Shown here: positions 33,544 through 41,535 of the stretch, piece after piece
Position numbering within the stretch: position 1 is the first letter of the stretch
How the letters are laid out: each line of letters begins with the position of its first letter
Source of the DNA: Rhodospirillales bacterium
GTDB lineage: Bacteria > Pseudomonadota > Alphaproteobacteria > Rhodospirillales > Shumkoniaceae
Direction of reading: 5' to 3'
Length of the DNA stretch: 64,000 nucleotides
NCBI GenBank assembly: GCA_016776725.1
Contig: JADHSV010000006.1
Span: 1-64,000, forward strand
Made by a program: the position numbers and the translations under genes
Notes under the pieces: generated by a model
What the model was told of the DNA's origin: nothing
Database searches by the model: none
Seen by the model: the letters and a program-made list of their open reading frames with translations, nothing else

Positions 33544-35952
33544 ATGGCGGACGCAACAACTCCGGCGGCCGAACCGGCGGCGGAAGACTTGCAGGAAACC
33601 CTTGAAGACATCGAGTCCACGGGGCGCAAACACGGCGCACAGGCCGCAATGATTATCGGCCTTATCGCCGCCGCGTGGTCGATTTTTCAGCTTTGGATCG
33701 CCTCGCCCATACCGTTCTGGATAAATTTCGCCATTATCACCGACGTTCCCGCCCGCGGCATTCATTTGGGCTTCGGGCTTCTTCTCGTTTATCTGATTTT
33801 CCCGGCTTCGAAAAAATCGACCGATGGCCGCATTCCCAAGCGCGATATTCTATTTGCGCTGGTCGGCAGTTCGTGTGCGCTGTACATGTTTCTTGGGTGG
33901 GAGGGTATCGCCACCCGCGCTGGTACGCTGCTTTTCTATAACATCGATCTTTTCGGCTATTCCTTCAAATTTCCGTTCGAGGTGATCCTCGGTTGGACCG
34001 GAATTCTGCTGCTTTTGGAATCAACCCGGCGGGCCATTGGTTTGCCGCTGGTTGTCGTTTCCTCGATGTTTATTCTTTATTCCATTTTCGGCCAGTCCAT
34101 GCCGGACATTATCTCGCATCGCGGCGTTTCGCTTTCGCGCCTTGCCGGATACCAATGGCTGGGTGGCGAGGCTATATTTGGCATTCCCATCGACGTGACG
34201 ACCAGCTTTGTTTTCCTGTTCGTTCTGTTCGGCGCGATCCTGGATAAGGCGGGGGCGGGCAAGTATTTCCTTGATCTGTCATTTGCCCTGGTCGGCAAAT
34301 ATCGCGGCGGACCGGCCAAGGCGTCGATCCTGGCCTCGGGCATGACAGGGTTGATTTCGGGTTCCTCCATTGCCAACACGGTGACCACCGGCACGTTTAC
34401 CATTCCGGTCATGATGCGCACCGGAATGCCTGCGGTGAAGGCGGGCGCTATTGAAGTGGCGGCGTCGGTCAATGGCCAGATCATGCCGCCGATCATGGGC
34501 GCAGCCGCGTTTATCATCGCCGAGCTGGTTGGCATCAGCTACTTCGAGGTCATCAAGCACGCCTTTGTTCCGGCGTTCATCTGCTATATCGCGCTGTTAT
34601 ACATATCGCATCTGGAAGCCTTGAAACTGGGCCTGCGCGGGTTGCCGCGAGACGAAATCCCGCGTCTTCGCAAGACCTTCCTAAGCGGCGTTCATTTCAT
34701 CATTCCGATCCTCGTGCTGGTCTATCTCTTGATGGTCGAACGATGGACGCCGAGCAGTTCCGTTTTCTATGCAATCTTGCTGATGATGCTTATCGTGCTT
34801 GGCCAGAAGTTGATTGGTGTTTACAGGAACGGCGGAACTGATTTCGGCACCGCGTTCAAGGAAGGAATGGGCGATATTTACGCCGGTCTGGTCGGCGGCG
34901 CGCGCAACATGATCGCCATTTCCGTGGCCGTGGCGACGGCGGGAATTATCGTCGGCTCAGTCAGTTCAACCGGCCTGAACAATGCGCTGATCAGCGTGGT
35001 CGAGGCCGTTTCGGGCGGCAACGTCTATATCCTGCTGGGCATGACGTCGCTTCTTTGCCTGCTGCTGGGTATGGGCCTGCCGACCACGGTCAATTATCTG
35101 GTGGTGGCTTCTCTGCTGGCGGGCGTGGTGGTTGAACTGGGTGCGGCTTCCGGTCTGGTGCTGCCGCTTATCGCGGTTCATCTGTACGTGTTCTATTTCG
35201 GGCTGATGGCGGATGTGACGCCGCCGGTTGCCCTGGCCGCCTTCGCTGCGGCGGCCATATCGCGGGCCGATCCCATCAAGACCGGCGTTCAGGCGTTCTT
35301 CTATGAAATCCGCACGGCGATTTTGCCGGTGGTGTTTATCTTCAATCCGGAACTGCTGCTGATCGGGGTGACCAGTGTATGGCACGGGCTGACGATTTTC
35401 ATCGTGTCGCTGATCGCGATCCTGTGTTTCAGTTCGATGACGCAGCACTACATGCTGGTCCGGAACAAGTGGTACGAGGGGATTTTGCTGGGCGTCGTCA
35501 TGGTCGGCCTGTTCCGCCCGGACGTTTATCTAGACAGGGTCTATCCGGCGTTCTCGCCGCTTGATCTGGAGAAATTCGTGGCCGGCGAGGTGACCGGAAG
35601 GCCCGGTTACGACGTGCGTTTTCATGTTACCCGCGAAACCGAATATGGTGATCGGTACCGTTTGTACCGGATGGTGACACCCGAATTGGGTGCCGCCACC
35701 GAACAGGGGCTGTACGGAGCGAAAATCGTTGCCGAAGAAGATGACCGTTATGTGATCGCCGAACTTACCGAGCGTGGCATTGCTGAAAATTCAGGAATGA
35801 AGGTTGGTTTTGTCGTCACCGGAATCGACGTCGAGCAAAGCGGACGGCCGCCGAAGGAAATGGTCTATCCGATCATGCTGTTGCTCTTGGGGCTTGTGAT
35901 CTTGCTTCAGGTGGGGCGGTTGCGCCGCCAAAAGGCTGCAGAAGCCGCGTAA
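33544..35952 (+). CDS. TRAP transporter fused permease (4TM-12TM, DctQM type)
   Basis: An 802-residue inner-membrane protein. The N-terminal part (about residues 35-200) corresponds to the small 4TM DctQ subunit. The large DctM-type ion-coupled channel follows (about 215-630, with repeated motifs such as GLISGSSIANTVTTG and GMGLPTTVNYL). Fusion of the two is usual for TAXI systems. After the membrane part is a soluble C-terminal domain (about 670-775, DUF3394-like; its GIAENSGMKVGFVVTGIDV stretch looks PDZ-like), then one final membrane helix. Transport is expected to use a sodium or proton gradient. It sits 88 bases after its receptor and 23 before uspA. Confidence 0.92.
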   Translation: MADATTPAAEPAAEDLQETLEDIESTGRKHGAQAAMIIGLIAAAWSIFQLWIASPIPFWINFAIITDVPARGIHLGFGLLLVYLIFPASKKSTDGRIPKRDILFALVGSSCALYMFLGWEGIATRAGTLLFYNIDLFGYSFKFPFEVILGWTGILLLLESTRRAIGLPLVVVSSMFILYSIFGQSMPDIISHRGVSLSRLAGYQWLGGEAIFGIPIDVTTSFVFLFVLFGAILDKAGAGKYFLDLSFALVGKYRGGPAKASILASGMTGLISGSSIANTVTTGTFTIPVMMRTGMPAVKAGAIEVAASVNGQIMPPIMGAAAFIIAELVGISYFEVIKHAFVPAFICYIALLYISHLEALKLGLRGLPRDEIPRLRKTFLSGVHFIIPILVLVYLLMVERWTPSSSVFYAILLMMLIVLGQKLIGVYRNGGTDFGTAFKEGMGDIYAGLVGGARNMIAISVAVATAGIIVGSVSSTGLNNALISVVEAVSGGNVYILLGMTSLLCLLLGMGLPTTVNYLVVASLLAGVVVELGAASGLVLPLIAVHLYVFYFGLMADVTPPVALAAFAAAAISRADPIKTGVQAFFYEIRTAILPVVFIFNPELLLIGVTSVWHGLTIFIVSLIAILCFSSMTQHYMLVRNKWYEGILLGVVMVGLFRPDVYLDRVYPAFSPLDLEKFVAGEVTGRPGYDVRFHVTRETEYGDRYRLYRMVTPELGAATEQGLYGAKIVAEEDDRYVIAELTERGIAENSGMKVGFVVTGIDVEQSGRPPKEMVYPIMLLLLGLVILLQVGRLRRQKAAEAA

Positions 35953-35975
35953 CCGAACGGATAAGGGGGAACGGC

Positions 35976-36407
35976 ATGTTCAAGCATATCCTGCTGCCGA
36001 TTGATCTGAATACCGAGCATTCGTGGAAGAAAGCGCTGCCGGTGGCCGTGGAGAATTGCAAGAATTTCGGGGCGACGCTGCATGTGATTACCGTGGTTCC
36101 CGATGTCGGTGCGAACGTTGCTGTCGCACAATTTTTTCCGGACGGCTACGAAGACAAAATGCTCGAACAGGCGCACGACGATCTTCACGCCTTTTCGGCG
36201 CGTGAAATCCCCGAGGGCGTCCGGGTCCAGCACATTATTTCCCACGGAACGATCTACAAGGAAATTCTGGAGGCGGCGGCCAAGGTAAAGGCCGACCTTG
36301 TGATTATGGCGGCGCATGGTCCCGGATTGGGGGACTATCTGATCGGCCCCAATGCGGCCCGGGTGGTGCGTCACGGCGAGTGCTCGGTGTTGGTGGTCCG
36401 CGACTGA
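35976..36407 (+). CDS. Universal stress protein (UspA family)
   Basis: A 143-residue single UspA domain. It starts MFKHILLPIDL and contains the ATP-binding pattern near the C-terminus (GPGLGDYLIGPNAARVVRHGECSVLVV, matching G-2x-G-9x-G-S/N with small deviations). An AAGGGGG site precedes the ATG. It is the third gene of the TRAP operon. A USP called TeaD controls the TeaABC TRAP transporter in Halomonas, so this protein may adjust transport activity in response to ATP; this is inference from context. Confidence 0.9.
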   Translation: MFKHILLPIDLNTEHSWKKALPVAVENCKNFGATLHVITVVPDVGANVAVAQFFPDGYEDKMLEQAHDDLHAFSAREIPEGVRVQHIISHGTIYKEILEAAAKVKADLVIMAAHGPGLGDYLIGPNAARVVRHGECSVLVVRD

Positions 36408-36415
36408 AAACTCAA

Positions 36416-36442
36416 ACGCCCCGGCGCGACCGGCCGGGGCGT
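36416..36442. terminator. Bidirectional terminator-like hairpin
   Basis: A perfect 9-base stem (36416-36424 ACGCCCCGG with 36434-36442 CCGGGGCGT) and nine-base loop lie between the convergent uspA and cytochrome c genes. T-tracts on both sides are weak, so it may act as a terminator for either strand with limited strength. Confidence 0.55.
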
Positions 36443-36467
36443 CGAAATTCATTGTATTGGCAAGCGC

Positions 36468-36875
36468 TTAGTTGATCGTCACGATATAGGCGGTGACGTC
36501 CTGGCGTTCCGCTTCCTTCTTCAGCTTGAAAACCATCTTCGATTTGGCCTTCTTGTTGCCGGTAACTTTGCGCATGTATTTTTTCGGATTGGCCAGATAT
36601 TCGATGATTTTTTCCTCGTCCCAGGTCAGGCCCGCTTCACCGGCTTCAATATAACTTTTCGAATATTTGAATTTCGGAACGGTTCCCGCCTGCCGATCGA
36701 GCACGCCGAAAAGCGACGGTCCGACACGGTTCTTGCCGGGCGCGATGGCATGGCACGCCTTGCACCGCTTCTTGTAAATCGATTCGCCGTTTGCGGCATC
36801 ACCAGCCGTCGCCGGACCAGCTGCCACAAGGAGTGCGACAACACCGCTCAGGGCGAAAGAAATTGCCTTAATCAT
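36468..36875 (-). CDS. Class I c-type cytochrome
   Basis: A 135-residue periplasmic cytochrome. The signal peptide is residues 1-24 (cleavage after ATA), the heme c site is C38-K-A-C-H42 near the N-terminus of the mature protein, and a methionine in the lysine-rich C-terminal third (KYMRKV or SKMVFK) would be the distal ligand. Size and the WDEEKIIEYLANPKKYM segment resemble cytochrome c2/c550, electron carriers to oxidases or reductases. The start is the ATG at 36875 with an AAAGGA site; an upstream ATG (36896) would add seven residues. Confidence 0.9.
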   Translation of the reverse strand: MIKAISFALSGVVALLVAAGPATAGDAANGESIYKKRCKACHAIAPGKNRVGPSLFGVLDRQAGTVPKFKYSKSYIEAGEAGLTWDEEKIIEYLANPKKYMRKVTGNKKAKSKMVFKLKKEAERQDVTAYIVTIN

Positions 36876-36923
36876 CGTGATCCTTTCCAAAAACAACCGT
36901 GTTTAACAAAACTGGGTGGCGAT

Positions 36924-36951
36924 ATTATCGACGTGTAGTATTTCCAGGCAA
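36924..36951 (-). promoter_or_regulatory. Likely promoter of the cytochrome c gene
   Basis: Minus strand: TTGCCT (36946-36951) and GATAAT (36924-36929) separated by 16 bases, giving a predicted transcript start about 40 bases before the ATG. Confidence 0.4.
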
Positions 36952-37035
36952 CCGCCGTCGTCACCCATTTGCGATTACAGATGTGCGATTGATAGAAGGG
37001 TTTGGCAAGGTTTAGATACTTTTTTTGTCGCAGCA

Positions 37036-37065
37036 TTGGAAGCCGACGATATATGGCACTATAAT
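37036..37065 (+). promoter_or_regulatory. Likely promoter of the DUF2336 gene
   Basis: A perfect TATAAT (37060-37065) lies 18 bases after TTGGAA (37036-37041, four of six). The predicted transcript starts about 30 bases before the ATG at 37102 and includes a GGGGGAG site at 37083-37089. Confidence 0.55.
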
Positions 37066-37101
37066 CGCCGCTTCGATTTCCTGGGGGAGCATTGTTAGCC
37101 C

Positions 37102-38235
37102 ATGGTTTCCAACGTCCTTTCACATAGCGATGTGGCAGAATTACTTTCCGATCCGTCCGTTGTTAAGCGGGAGGAAACGGCGCGCAAAATTTCGTTGGAC
37201 TTTGACCGAGGCTCTCTGACGGAAACGGAAAAAAATCTGGCCGAGGAAATCTTCCGTTTGATGGTCAAGGATGCCGAGGTGAGGGTGCGCGAAGCGCTTG
37301 CCAACAATCTCAAATCCAATCCGATGGTGCCGCGCGACGTGGCCGTTTCCCTGGCGATGGACGTCAATTCTGTGGCGTTGCCGATTCTGGAATCATCGGA
37401 AGTCCTGACCGACGAGGATTTGGTGGAGATCATCAGCGGGCATGATCCCGACAAGCAATCGGCAATCGCGAGCCGGCCCAATGTTTCGGAAGCGGTTTCC
37501 GAGGCGATTGTCGAATCATTGGACGAAGCGGCTGTGTCGCGGCTGGTCTCCAATCCGGGGGCCGAGATATCGGAAGGATCATTGGGCAAGGTCGTTGATG
37601 CTCTGGGGGACCGGGACGCGATACAAGACGCGATGGTGCGCCGTCCGCGCCTTCCGGTCACCGTGTCGGAACGATTGGTGAGCCTGGTTTCCGAAAACAT
37701 GATGGCGCAGATTGAAAGCAAGGTCGACCTTTCGCCGACCGACATGACCGATCTGGTGTTGCAGATTCGCGAGCGCGCCATTCTTTCGTTGTCGTTTGAA
37801 AGCGGCGGCGACGAACTTGAACAGCTTGTGATGCAGCTGCGAAAGAAGAAAAGGCTGACGCCGTCAATTTTGGTGCGGTCCTTGTGCGTTGGGGATTTGG
37901 CATTTTTTGAAACCGCCATCGGCCAACTGGCGGGCGTATCTGCTCGCAATGCGCGCGAATTGATCCACGATGACGGCGGATTGGGGCTTCGCGCCATTTC
38001 CGAGCGTGCTGGAATTCAGAGACAGTATTTCCCCGCCATTCGTGCCGCCGTCGATGTGGCGCGTGAAACCGAGTACGATGGCGGCGATCACGACCGCGAA
38101 CGCTTCTCGCGGCGGATGATTGAACGGATTCTGACCCAGTACGGCGATCTCGGCGTTGATCTGGAAGCCGATGATCTGGACTATCTTCTCAAGAAGATGG
38201 ACGGGCTGCCCATCGATCCCATTGATGGGGGCTGA
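37102..38235 (+). CDS. DUF2336 domain protein (alpha-helical repeat)
   Basis: A 377-residue protein with no membrane segment or signal peptide. The first 280 residues look like HEAT-type helical repeats, with recurring patterns such as DAEVRVREALANNL, NPMVPRDVAVSLAMD and RPRLPVTVSERLV. This resembles DUF2336, a family common in alphaproteobacteria and without an established function. The C-terminal part (about 300-377) is charged and ends in an acidic helix. The stop lies two bases from the end of the convergent DctP-like gene. It is probably a cytoplasmic scaffold; no catalytic motif is visible. Confidence 0.75.
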   Translation: MVSNVLSHSDVAELLSDPSVVKREETARKISLDFDRGSLTETEKNLAEEIFRLMVKDAEVRVREALANNLKSNPMVPRDVAVSLAMDVNSVALPILESSEVLTDEDLVEIISGHDPDKQSAIASRPNVSEAVSEAIVESLDEAAVSRLVSNPGAEISEGSLGKVVDALGDRDAIQDAMVRRPRLPVTVSERLVSLVSENMMAQIESKVDLSPTDMTDLVLQIRERAILSLSFESGGDELEQLVMQLRKKKRLTPSILVRSLCVGDLAFFETAIGQLAGVSARNARELIHDDGGLGLRAISERAGIQRQYFPAIRAAVDVARETEYDGGDHDRERFSRRMIERILTQYGDLGVDLEADDLDYLLKKMDGLPIDPIDGG

Positions 38236-38237
38236 GC

Positions 38238-39371
38238 TTAAGGGCGGCCCAGTTCGCGCCAGATCGAGTAGTCCTCGCGAAAAGCCTGCAGCGATTTCCA
38301 AACGCGTTTGAAATCCTTGTCGTTTTTCGATTGTTCCGCAGCCACCTGAAGCCATGCCTTTTCCAGGGCCGCGATAATTTCCGCCGGCCAACGATGGATT
38401 TCAACCCCTGTCGCATAGATGTTTTTCAGCGCGGCGAACTGCGTCGCTTCGGCTTCGGCCAGGCCATGGCGGATGTTGTCGCCGCAGACGGCTTCAACCC
38501 GTGTTTTCGCCATTGGTGTCAGCGCTTCCCATTTTTCCAGGTTGATCATCAGCTCAAACAGGGTCGAAGGCTGATGCCATCCGGGGAAATAGTAGTGCTT
38601 CGCCATCTTGTGAAGGCCCAATTGAAAATCGACCGAGGGCAGGGAAAATTCGGCTGCGTCTATGGCGTTCGATTCCAGGGCCGGGAACACCTCGTCGTCG
38701 CTCAGATTGGCAATCTCAACGCCCAGTTTCTCCAGTACGCGTGCGCCCAGGCCGCGAAAGCGGGCTTTCAGTCCGCCCAGATCCTCGAGGGTCAGGATTT
38801 CGTCGCGGAACCATCCTGAGGCCTCCGGCGCAATAATGCCGCAGGCGACGCCGTGAACTCCTTTCCGATGATAGATTTCATCATAAAGTTCCCGGCCGCC
38901 GCCGAAATAGAACCAGGCCATGAATTCCGGGGGGTCCGGCCCGAAGGGGACGGAAGAGAACAGGTGCATGGCAGATACGTCGTCTTTCCACCGCCCCGGC
39001 GAGGCGAAGGCAGCCTCTACGGCGCCTGATTTCACCGCGTCGAACAACTCTGCACTCGGCACCAGTGTGTCGGGCTCGTGGAACTTGATCTCCATTTCGC
39101 CGCCCGATATGCGCCAAATTTCACTGCTGACACGGGAGGCCAGGGTTCCCAGCTGCGGCAACGAGCCCGCATAGGCGCTGGCCATGCGCCAGGAGATATC
39201 AGGCGCGCTGGTTTCCACGGATACGGCCTTTGCCGACGGCGGCGAAAGGTGCTCTATGCGCTCGCCGGAGACGGACGTTGAAAGATTGTGCAGTCTTGGG
39301 GCAAGAAACGTCGCGCCGATGACGACGCCGACAACCGTTCCAATGATAATCCCGATAATCGCATTGCGCAT
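38238..39371 (-). CDS. Membrane-anchored DctP-type TRAP solute receptor
   Basis: A 377-residue protein with an N-terminal hydrophobic helix (about residues 4-25) that lacks an obvious cleavage site, so it may stay anchored. A linker (about 28-58) follows, then a DctP-fold binding domain. Family features are WRMASAY, GELF-like SAELFDAVKSGAVEAAF, the ligand-arginine region LGGLKARFRGLGARVLEKLG and the YYFPGWHQPSTLFELMIN segment, as in 2-oxoacid receptors such as TakP. No permease genes are adjacent. It may serve a permease elsewhere or act as a sensor. It has its own transcription unit, with the tRNA-Pro terminator upstream. Confidence 0.82.
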   Translation of the reverse strand: MRNAIIGIIIGTVVGVVIGATFLAPRLHNLSTSVSGERIEHLSPPSAKAVSVETSAPDISWRMASAYAGSLPQLGTLASRVSSEIWRISGGEMEIKFHEPDTLVPSAELFDAVKSGAVEAAFASPGRWKDDVSAMHLFSSVPFGPDPPEFMAWFYFGGGRELYDEIYHRKGVHGVACGIIAPEASGWFRDEILTLEDLGGLKARFRGLGARVLEKLGVEIANLSDDEVFPALESNAIDAAEFSLPSVDFQLGLHKMAKHYYFPGWHQPSTLFELMINLEKWEALTPMAKTRVEAVCGDNIRHGLAEAEATQFAALKNIYATGVEIHRWPAEIIAALEKAWLQVAAEQSKNDKDFKRVWKSLQAFREDYSIWRELGRP

Positions 39372-39439
39372 GCGATTGCTCCCTCGTTGATACCGCCTGT
39401 TTTTTCTTCCGGCCTATTCTTAGGTTTAGGGAGACTGAC

Positions 39440-39465
39440 AAAAAAACCCCTTGCAATGCAAGGGG
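39440..39465 (-). terminator. Intrinsic terminator after tRNA-Pro
   Basis: On the minus strand an 8-base stem (39458-39465 with 39447-39454, CCCCTTGC/GCAAGGGG), three-base loop and seven T residues (39446 down to 39440). It lies 26 bases after the tRNA 3' end. Confidence 0.88.
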
Positions 39466-39491
39466 GTAATCATCGTTCGCAACGGTTTAGT

Positions 39492-39568
39492 TGGTCGGGG
39501 CGATAGGATTTGAACCTACGGCCTCTGCGTCCCGAACACAGCGCTCTACCAGGCTGAGCTACGCCCCG
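39492..39568 (-). tRNA. tRNA-Pro, anticodon CGG
   Basis: A 77-base minus-strand gene that folds as a full cloverleaf. The acceptor stem is CGGGGCG/CGCCCCG, D stem GCTC/GAGC, anticodon stem CTGTG/CGCAG with loop TTCGGGA (anticodon CGG), T stem GTAGG/CCTAT with TTCAAAT loop, discriminator A and an encoded CCA end. It reads CCG proline codons, which are frequent in this GC-rich genome. A clear promoter lies upstream and a terminator downstream, so it is a single-gene transcript. Confidence 0.97.
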
Positions 39569-39585
39569 ATCCGTCGCGGAGACGG

Positions 39586-39614
39586 TTTATAGCGCCCCGC
39601 GAAGCGAAGGGCAA
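39586..39614 (-). promoter_or_regulatory. Promoter of tRNA-Pro
   Basis: Minus strand: TTGCCC (39609-39614), 17-base spacer, TATAAA (39586-39591). A GC-rich stretch follows the -10. The predicted start is about ten bases before the mature 5' end of the tRNA. Confidence 0.65.
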
Positions 39615-39649
39615 GAACCGTTTGGAAGATGTTTCTGAATGGCGTGGCG

Positions 39650-40669
39650 TCAGTGGGCGCGCTGAATGCAAAAGTCGATCAGGTCGGTCAACGCGGCCTT
39701 TTCGGGGCAATCGCGGAAAATGCCCAGAGCGTCCCGCGCGATGGAGCCGTAGTGGCGGGCGCGTTCGACGGTATCGTCCAGTGCGCCGTACTTTTCCATT
39801 AGCCGGGTCGCGTTTTCGAGGTCGCCATCCTGCTGGTTCAGGTCCTCCAGCGTGCGCCGCCAGAAGGCGCGCTCGTCCTCGTTTCCGCGGCGGAATGCGA
39901 GAACAATCGGCAGGGTGATCTTGCCCTCGGCGAAATCGTCGCCGACGGTTTTGCCCAAGGTTGCCTGCTTGGCCGAGAAGTCCAGCACGTCGTCAATCAG
40001 CTGGAAAGCGATGCCAAGGTTTTGCCCGTAGGATTGAAGCGCTTCGCATTCCACCTTGGGCCGCTCGGCGACGACGGCGCCAATTTGGCAGGCGGCGGCA
40101 AAAAGCTCGGCGGTCTTGGCCTTGATCACTTCCATGTAAGCCGATTCGCTGGTTTGCGTATCGTTGGCGGTTACCAGTTGCGCCACTTCGCCTTCGGCAA
40201 TAACCGATGACGCGCGCGAAAGAATGGCCAGCACTTCAAGCGATCCGTCCTCGATCATCAACTCGAACGATCTGGCAAACAGAAAGTCCCCAACCAGAAC
40301 GCTGGTCTTGTTTCCCCAGACGGCGTTGGCTGAGGCCAGTCCGCGGCGCAATTCGCTATGATCAACCACATCGTCGTGCAGCAAAGTGGCGGTATGGATG
40401 AATTCCACGCAGGTTGCCAGCGCGGTATGGCGCATGCCCGAATAGCCGCACATGCGGGCCGACGCCAGTGTCAGGATCGGGCGAAGCCGCTTGCCGCCGG
40501 CCGCTACGATATGCCCGGCCAGTTGCGGAATTAGCGCTACGGGGCTGTGCATGCGCTGCACGATCAGGGCGTTGACCGCCTTCAGGTCGTCGGCCACAAG
40601 CGCGGTCAGCGCTTCCAGTGACGGCTTTCTTTCGCGTTCGCCATTAAGATCGACAACGATACCCAACAC
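39650..40669 (-). CDS. ispB: Polyprenyl diphosphate synthase (octa/decaprenyl type)
   Basis: A long-chain trans-isoprenyl diphosphate synthase making the quinone side chain. Both aspartate-rich motifs are present: DDVVDHSELRRG (first, about residue 93 of the GTG form) and DDVLDFSAKQ (second). KRLRP, for IPP binding, is near residue 65. I place the start at the GTG (40669), which has GGGAG just upstream and gives 339 residues; an ATG at 40714 would add 15 residues. The chain length cannot be fixed from sequence, though alphaproteobacteria with Q-10 usually make the decaprenyl form. It is divergent from the tRNA methylase gene. Confidence 0.9.
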   Translation of the reverse strand: MLGIVVDLNGERERKPSLEALTALVADDLKAVNALIVQRMHSPVALIPQLAGHIVAAGGKRLRPILTLASARMCGYSGMRHTALATCVEFIHTATLLHDDVVDHSELRRGLASANAVWGNKTSVLVGDFLFARSFELMIEDGSLEVLAILSRASSVIAEGEVAQLVTANDTQTSESAYMEVIKAKTAELFAAACQIGAVVAERPKVECEALQSYGQNLGIAFQLIDDVLDFSAKQATLGKTVGDDFAEGKITLPIVLAFRRGNEDERAFWRRTLEDLNQQDGDLENATRLMEKYGALDDTVERARHYGSIARDALGIFRDCPEKAALTDLIDFCIQRAH

Positions 40670-40709
40670 ATTTCTCCCGCAAGACTTGACCTTTTCGCGT
40701 AGTCTCAAG

Positions 40710-40739
40710 AGCATATGGATGCTCAGGCATGCGGGTCAA
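40710..40739 (-). promoter_or_regulatory. Promoter of the polyprenyl synthase gene, with palindrome
   Basis: Minus strand: TTGACC (40734-40739), 18-base spacer, TATGCT (40710-40715). A palindrome GAGCAT-ATGG-ATGCTC (40709-40724) overlaps the -10 and part of the spacer and could be an operator. Confidence 0.5.
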
Positions 40740-40753
40740 GCCTGTGAGATAGG

Positions 40754-41509
40754 GTGACGGACGTGAATGAACCAATTGTGAGCAATGATACGGTCCTGGG
40801 CGGACGCGTTAGGGTGTTCCAGCCCGTCACCGGTTATCGGGCGGCGATTGATCCCGTTCTTCTCGCTGCCTCAATACAGGCCGGTGCGGGCGAAAAGGTG
40901 CTCGATGTGGGTTGCGGGGTGGGCGCGGCCGCCTTGAGCCTTGCCGCGCGCCTTGTCGACATTCGCGTTTGGGGCATTGAGGTTCAGCGCGAACTGGTTC
41001 GGCTGGCCTTGCAAAACGTCACCGCCAACGAGATGACGGGACGTGTTGATTTGATGGGCGGCGATTTGCTTTCCCCGCCGCCGCGTCTGGGCCCCGGAGG
41101 GTTTGACCATGTCATGGCCAATCCGCCCTTCGAGGTGGCGGGAACCGGCAACGCGCCACCCGATGCCGGCAAGGCGGTGGCCTCGGTCGAGGGCGAAGCA
41201 CGGCTCGTGGACTGGGTTTCTTTCTGTCAGCGCATGGTGCGCCATAAGGGCAGCGTCACGTTCATTCATCGCGCCGACAGGCTGGACGAACTGCTGGCGG
41301 CCATGCGCGGCGGTCTGGGCGATCTGGTTATGTTTCCGCTTTGGCCGGGAAATTCGGGCAAGGCGGCAAAAAGGGTATTGGTGCGCGGTCGCAAGGGCGT
41401 TGCCGCGCCGCTCAGAATCTTGCCGGGACTGGTTTTACATGGCGAAGGCGGGGCGTACACGGCCGAGGCGGACGCCGTGCTGCGAGATGCAGGACCGTTG
41501 GTTTTTTAG
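40754..41509 (+). CDS. tRNA1(Val) A37 N6-methyltransferase-like enzyme (TrmN6 family)
   Basis: A 251-residue class I SAM methyltransferase. The SAM motif is VLDVGCGVGAAALSLAARL (about residues 49-67) and the NPPF catalytic motif (MANPPFEV, about 118-125) marks N6-adenine or related amino methylation. Overall it matches the YfiC/TrmN6 family that modifies A37 of tRNA1(Val). The start is a GTG; another GTG at 40763 is better spaced from AGGG and may be the true start. It is followed after 26 bases by the S49 peptidase, and the same neighbour order is familiar from other alphaproteobacteria. Confidence 0.82.
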   Translation: MTDVNEPIVSNDTVLGGRVRVFQPVTGYRAAIDPVLLAASIQAGAGEKVLDVGCGVGAAALSLAARLVDIRVWGIEVQRELVRLALQNVTANEMTGRVDLMGGDLLSPPPRLGPGGFDHVMANPPFEVAGTGNAPPDAGKAVASVEGEARLVDWVSFCQRMVRHKGSVTFIHRADRLDELLAAMRGGLGDLVMFPLWPGNSGKAAKRVLVRGRKGVAAPLRILPGLVLHGEGGAYTAEADAVLRDAGPLVF

Positions 41510-41535
41510 TCATTTTTTATGCAGGAGCGCCGTTA

